Below are positions 59,101 through 64,000 of a stretch of DNA of 64,000 bases, piece by piece (positions within the stretch are counted from its first letter, which is position 1; each line of letters starts with the position of its first letter). This DNA comes from Owenia fusiformis. Its lineage: Eukaryota; Annelida; Polychaeta; Sabellida; Oweniidae. A model generated the notes under the pieces. That model was not told the origin of the DNA. It saw only the letters and a program-made list of their open reading frames with translations, and made no database searches. The position numbers were made by a program, and so were the translations under genes. The stretch lies in NCBI GenBank assembly GCA_903813345.2, contig CAIIXF020000011.1:33160166-33224165 (forward strand). Reading direction: 5' to 3'.

Positions 59101-62100
59101 CCTTTTGAGTAGATTTCGAATTTGGCATCATTAACTAATGAAATACACTTTGTATTTATGAACTCCTCTTGTATCCTTCTAAAGCCCCTTCGAGAAGTGT
59201 CCAATATTTGATCTTCTGGTTATGTCTATATGAAAATGCCCTCTTGAAGTGGTCTTTGGAATAAGTACAACTAAGATTGAAACAATCGATTGAGGGAGTT
59301 TTAATGTCAAATAAACACACCGATCTTTACACAAATCAACAGGAATGGACCCACTACCTGATTTTTCTACTTTTGTCGCATTTCTAGGATTGATGCACGA
59401 AGAAGATAGGTCATTCCTCGTTGGCCACGTTTTACATATTCTCCTTCCCTTATATAGCTTTCAATCTGCACTACTTCTTGTTGATCCCAATGAGTCATCC
59501 CACGTTTTGCCCAATTTTACTGACATCAACGTTTCCCATGTCACCTCAGTCTATCAAATGATGATATTGTCAAGATGAACTGACAGATGTGGGTGAAAAT
59601 GTCATATTGAACATTTCACGATTCCTGATATGTAACACCCCTCATCTTAAGTTAGACTTCCAACCGAATCGTAATAGATTAAGATGACAACCACGGCCTT
59701 GGATGTTGTCGCTGAGCTCAATAGCTGTCATCTTGATTCACAAGGTTTCTCTTTCCCCACCTTGGAAATTGAAGATGAATATCTGTTGGACACACGTCAA
59801 TGAGACGATTGGCAACATCAAGGAAAAATATGACACGCAAAATACAATAGATGAGAACATGGCCATGGTTATAGATATAAAGGCACTCAATACTCAGCGA
59901 ATTAATCAAGATGAATTTTTTTAAAGTAAAGGCCATGGTTGATCCTTTGCTTGTTTCAAACCCATTTCCACAAATTCATGAAATACATGTATCACTTTCA
60001 GTTGTGATTGAACAAGGTACAATACAGTATCAGACAGTCAATTTGAAGTAAGTCGGTGCATATACATTGTAGTATGCTTGTTCTTGGAGCGTAGAATCAA
60101 TTCTGCTACCTCAACAAGCGACATATTATGGAAAGAAGCAGTGTAAGTCATTGTGATCTGAATTCCATTGCGCCAAATGTGGATGTTTGGATCTGGAATA
60201 CTCTAATTGACAGAAGTTTTGAACTTTATTTCAAAATGTTAGGTAACACGGCATGATGTATGGCAACAACACTTTTTCTTAGGTTTAGAAGTGGTATGAT
60301 ATTATTTATTAGCGTTTGGCTTCCGTAACCTGCCACTACGGCCTTACATTACTTTTTACCTCTTTCATCAATTATATCTAGAAAAATGAATAAGGACTAG
60401 AATCTACTCCAAGGTTCTTGTGATAGAAATATGGTTATTTTCATCTTTTACCAAAGCATAGTTCCCTGTATCAATGATTGATCCATCTCGACTTTTGACA
60501 TTTGCTCCTGTAACTCAATTTATTTACTACAGTTTTTCAACATGTTCTCGACGACGATTCTTCATTTATTTTATAGATTTTTGCAATAGTTTGGCAATTA
60601 CTGGTACTTGCCAAATATGATGATGTGTTTCAATGTATTATTAAGGAAATAGATTTCCCGGTCGAGTTTGTCTGGGTACGAAGATTGCAAATAAGGTCGT
60701 AACGAAGAATTGTTACTTGTGTTAGATGGCTCGTTAAGAGGTTTATCTTATAACATACTGTCCCTTTGTGCTGTACCAATCTTGAGGCACAGTAAATATC
60801 GAGATGTCATGCTGACAGGTAAAATACTGAAATACTCTCGCCTCATCAACCCTGACTGAAGCCTATTGCGCGAGATAAGAATGAATTCTTGATACATGTT
60901 TTCGTGATCATGCCTGTCATGAGAAATCATGACCTTCTAGTTGAAGGAAAGATGTGATAGTATCAAAATGGACCTTCTCACGGCCTATATGTTAGGAATT
61001 GAAACTTGATCAAGGTTCTAAGCACTACGAATCAATGGCAAGCACCTTTTTGCAAAAATGGGACGCAACATTCCGATTTCTCAGAGTCTCTCTCTCTCTC
61101 TACGCTTGTAAAGGGATAGTAGTGATTGTTGATCCCAAAATGATACCAAGCAAGACTTTACCCGCTGTACGTTTTTAAGGTTAACCATCTCGAGAAAGAC
61201 TGGAATACGCAATTGCAGCTAAGTTAGTTAATGCTGTATTTTAAACTCTAGTTTGTGAGAAGAGGCGTGTGTCAAAGCCCAAGTAAACTTGGCTACCCAT
61301 CTATTCTGACTCTTGCCGAAGTATACTGACCTGACCCAAGTATTCTTAGTTTACTTATTTCTTCGAATACACTCGATAGATGTCCACGTTAGTTTTTTAA
61401 TCATTTTGTGGTTGGATTTATTTTACTAAAAAGGTGGCTCCTGTTATTCTGGTAGAGTTTTAAATTTTTACTTCATTATGTTATACGTTACGTTACGTCA
61501 TATTACGGCTTCATCACTGGTTGTTATTTCTACTTTAATATAAGTAATTTTAGGTTTTAGGACTTCCATATGTTTTTATAAAAGGCAGTTTCCTATCATC
61601 GTATATAAGGGTCACTATGAATAAAATATCTTATTAATCGTGGATATTGGATTGTTACAATAACATTTTAAAGGTAAGGTGGATGATGTTGTTCTTTGTG
61701 CGTTAACCAGAATTATGCTGGGGATTCTTTTTCTTTTCCATGACTGATTCAATCAATGCTAAAACTAAATCACCAATAAATTGATTAAGCTATCTCGTAA
61801 TGTGAGTCATGCAATTAAAGCACAATACAAGTTAATAGTTTCAATGATATTTTCTTTATTACATATAACCTTACATGTAACATATGGACATAATATTTAC
61901 ATTTTCTAAATTATACAATCAGTATTGTAGATCATACGAGCTGCTTTTTTATTTCCATGTTGATAGAGAAAACCTTTGGTGCTCCTATCAATATCAACGT
62001 GTTATCTTGAAAGTATACAATACGTGTATATTTATTATTTAATAAATTTCAAATATACACACCCTATGGATTTAAAGTAGCACAATTTATTCAGAATATG

Positions 62101-62400
62101 TAGCATTTTTACCGTCCGATTATTTATCTCACAGTAATGTCAGTAGGCGACTATTTCCCATTCTACATACACAAGAAAAATATTGAAGTATTGATATTTA
62201 CAAAACAGAAAGAGTGGGTCTAATTCTTTAAATAATGTCAGGAATACAAAAAATCAGAAACACAGATACTGACCCTTTAAGTATAAAATACAATGATAAT
62301 AAAATAGGCGAGTATACTATGTATCACTTTTATTACAGTATATCATACATGGTTACAAAATATCTTATAATATACAGGGTGGGCCAAAATCACCCCTAGC
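56138..62400. other. Interval without a recognised gene
   Basis: Degenerate minisatellite flank to about 56325, then ordinary AT-rich sequence. Several open frames (for example 57066-57443 and 59345-59578) have no recognisable domains or good splice context. A short CT microsatellite lies near 61090. ACAGGGTGGGCCAAAA at about 62378 resembles a transposon end but has no visible partner. If the exon at 53309 is real, this is its first intron. Confidence 0.45.
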
Positions 62401-62615
62401 CAATATTATTTTTAACAGAAACACCAATAATGATATATCATTTTAAAGATTTAATTTAATTCGCAATAAAATGATATATAATAGAATAATTTTCAACAAC
62501 CCTGGCTTGAGATATTGAACAAATATTTCACTCTATTGAGGTGAATACCTGTACATCTTTCACAAGTGATATTCCACGAAGCCCAATTCACTGAAAATAG
62601 AGCGAAATATTTGTT

Positions 62616-63026
62616 TTATTATATCACTGTCTAGCTAAACATCCCTAATATTATTAAGTCATAGGTTAACATTGAAATACATTGAATCTACTCGGTTCGT
62701 CTGCCATTTTGACTTACACTAAACGAAAACAAATTCTTTGAAAATTCCCGGGAGCGTGGGATATCGCTAGATATCTCACGGTTGTCTTATCTGATTAGCA
62801 TTGCCATTGAATATCGCCAGATATCCCACGACATGTGACCCGGTTTTGACCAATCATACTGTCGCTTAGCTAGATAGTGATATAATAATATAAGTTATTC
62901 AATGATTCGAGTGAAATACAGAAAATATTCTTCCCGAGAAGGTTGTATTTCACGATGCGCTAGAGTGAAATACAGACGTTCAAGGGAAGAATATTTTCTG
63001 TATTTCACGAGAAATCATTGAATAAC
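62616..63026. mobile_element. Nested palindromic element(s)
   Basis: Three inverted pairs: TTATTATATCACTGTCTAGC.. (62616-62638) with 62866-62888; GTGGGATATCGCTAGATAT (about 62756) with its inverse near 62812-62829; and GTTATTCAATGATTCGAGTG.. (62894-62935) with 62984-63026, arms about 42 bases. The last hairpin also repeats GTGAAATACAG inside. No protein. Likely stacked or nested foldback/MITE elements. Confidence 0.7.
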
Positions 63027-63702
63027 GTTTTTATTCCATGATTACCCATGCTATAAAACTCGCCTAAATCAAGTCCCTTGGCTTGGGGCCGGAGAAACAG
63101 ATCAACCTTCTCACCTCAGAGATATTTTACATCGATATTCCTTCAAAATCTTTATGGCCTTGTTTGCTTTTTATTGTATTATACGAGACGTTTGATTTTC
63201 CTTCTTTTTTCTTCAATTTCATCAGCTGGAAGTGCAGTGTAGCGAAACATTTTTTTCGACTTTCGTCTGCCATATTGGATTTTAAATTTTTTTTAGTAAA
63301 TCGGGCAACAATGGTCTACACGACCTGTAATAAATAGGTATAAGGGACGTTATTATCACAATACTAATGACATTGCTCACTTTTTAAAGTTAATTTCAAT
63401 GCGTTATATACAAAAAATAATCGAAATAAATTAATATTGGATGGAGGGGGATAGGATGGAGGGGGGGATAACGTGTATATAAGACATGATAAGACATGCT
63501 ACTTGAATTTATTCTTATGACTCCAAATTTTCCCATTTTTCATTCTCCAGAGATACAATATCCAGTTTCTTACTGGGGTACTGAGTTTAGTTTTTTCAAA
63601 TACACGAGTTCTTGTGAATTTGTTCCATCGTAAAGACATATAAATCTAGGGTCCTGAAACGTTTAAGCTAATATTATTAGCCGAGAGCTCTTGAGAAAAT
63701 CT

Positions 63703-63780
63703 GGATTTACATTACGTTTGTAAAACGTTTTAACGCTTAAACGTTTTAGCCAAGACGTCTTAGGGCTCTAGTGTAAATCC
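63703..63780. repeat. 78-bp miniature inverted-repeat element
   Basis: GGATTTACATTA (63703-63714) and TAGTGTAAATCC (63769-63780) are inverted with one mismatch. The inside is also partly palindromic (AAACGTTTTAACGCTTAAACGTTTTA). It directly abuts the end of the OTU-like coding fragment. Confidence 0.6.
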
Positions 63781-63963
63781 AACAACTATGATGCTTCAGT
63801 TGGTTAACCAATGCATGGAACAGGCAATTACCATTACCATCGTTTTCTATAACACTAAGGCCGTGATTTGCTGCTGTCTCCGCCATTGTCTGCTCTTTGT
63901 CATTTCCACTAATCATAGATTCCAACAATGCGCGTTGCAGCGCATAAAAGTTGAGCAAATCCT
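63780..63963 (-). pseudogene. OTU cysteine-protease-like exon fragment
   Basis: On the minus strand an ATTCAG acceptor at 63964-63966 opens a frame encoding an acidic/helical leader, then ANHGLSVIENDGNGNCLFHALVNQL. GNCLFHAL with a preceding Asp is the catalytic Cys box of OTU deubiquitinases, and such domains are also common in transposon-encoded proteins. The frame runs into the 78-bp inverted-repeat element and no donor is visible at its end; the catalytic His block is not in the window. It is either the last intact piece of a broken gene or transposon, or an exon whose end I cannot place. Confidence 0.45.
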
Positions 63964-64000
63964 CTGAATAACAAAAAATAAAATTCTTTGCATTAACAAC

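Noticed and set aside
59345-59578. 77-codon plus-strand frame as exon 2 of the putative glutamate receptor at 53309
   Set aside because: It lacks the expected Gly-Ile-Phe start and any amino-terminal-domain motif.

Overview
This is a window from an AT-rich animal nuclear genome. The genes have many short exons with GT/AG introns, introns are full of repeats, and the gene set is metazoan (NMDA receptor, eIF5A, PWP1, ependymin-related protein, sulfotransferase). The style of the repeats, the ependymin-related gene and the invertebrate-like NMDA receptor tail suggest a marine invertebrate, most likely a lophotrochozoan (mollusc, brachiopod or annelid type). A hemichordate or similar deuterostome cannot be excluded. 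There is no bacterial, phage or CRISPR content.

Layout. 643-21858 (minus): an almost complete NMDA-type glutamate receptor subunit 1 gene (GluN1/GRIN1). Sixteen constant coding exons and two alternative 84-bp C-tail exons can be mapped to the base; the last exon lies off the left edge. A small ependymin-related gene (4705-5367, plus) sits between the two alternative tail exons on the opposite strand. 22.5-28.9 kb: no recognised protein gene, but dense inverted-repeat elements, including a tRNA-derived pol III unit and a very large nested palindrome whose centre looks like a promoter. 28944-35361 (plus): complete PWP1 gene in 13 coding exons. 36672-38025 (minus): complete eIF5A gene in 4 coding exons, flanked by two direct copies of a foldback element. 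39584-43298 (plus): six-exon PAPS-dependent sulfotransferase with an N-terminal membrane anchor. 46370-48663 (minus): a 5'-truncated L1/Tx1-like LINE with an open reverse transcriptase frame, an A-rich tail and a perfect 12-bp target-site duplication. 53309-53396 (plus): probable signal-peptide exon of a second ionotropic glutamate receptor. 53.93-56.14 kb: a long 30-bp minisatellite with an 835-bp higher-order period. 56.2-63.7 kb: no recognised gene, but a nested palindrome at 62.6-63.0 kb. 63.78-63.96 kb (minus): an OTU-protease-like exon fragment.

The genes do not form a pathway. They are unrelated neighbours: synaptic receptor, secreted glycoprotein, ribosome-biogenesis WD40 protein, translation factor and sulfotransferase. 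The most interesting points are the alternative NMDA receptor tail exons, an alanine at the position of rat GluN1 Ser688, the higher-order minisatellite, the palindromic promoter-like region upstream of PWP1, and a duplicated decoy splice acceptor inside PWP1. All exon boundaries were read by eye from splice consensus and phase continuity; none is supported by transcript data here.
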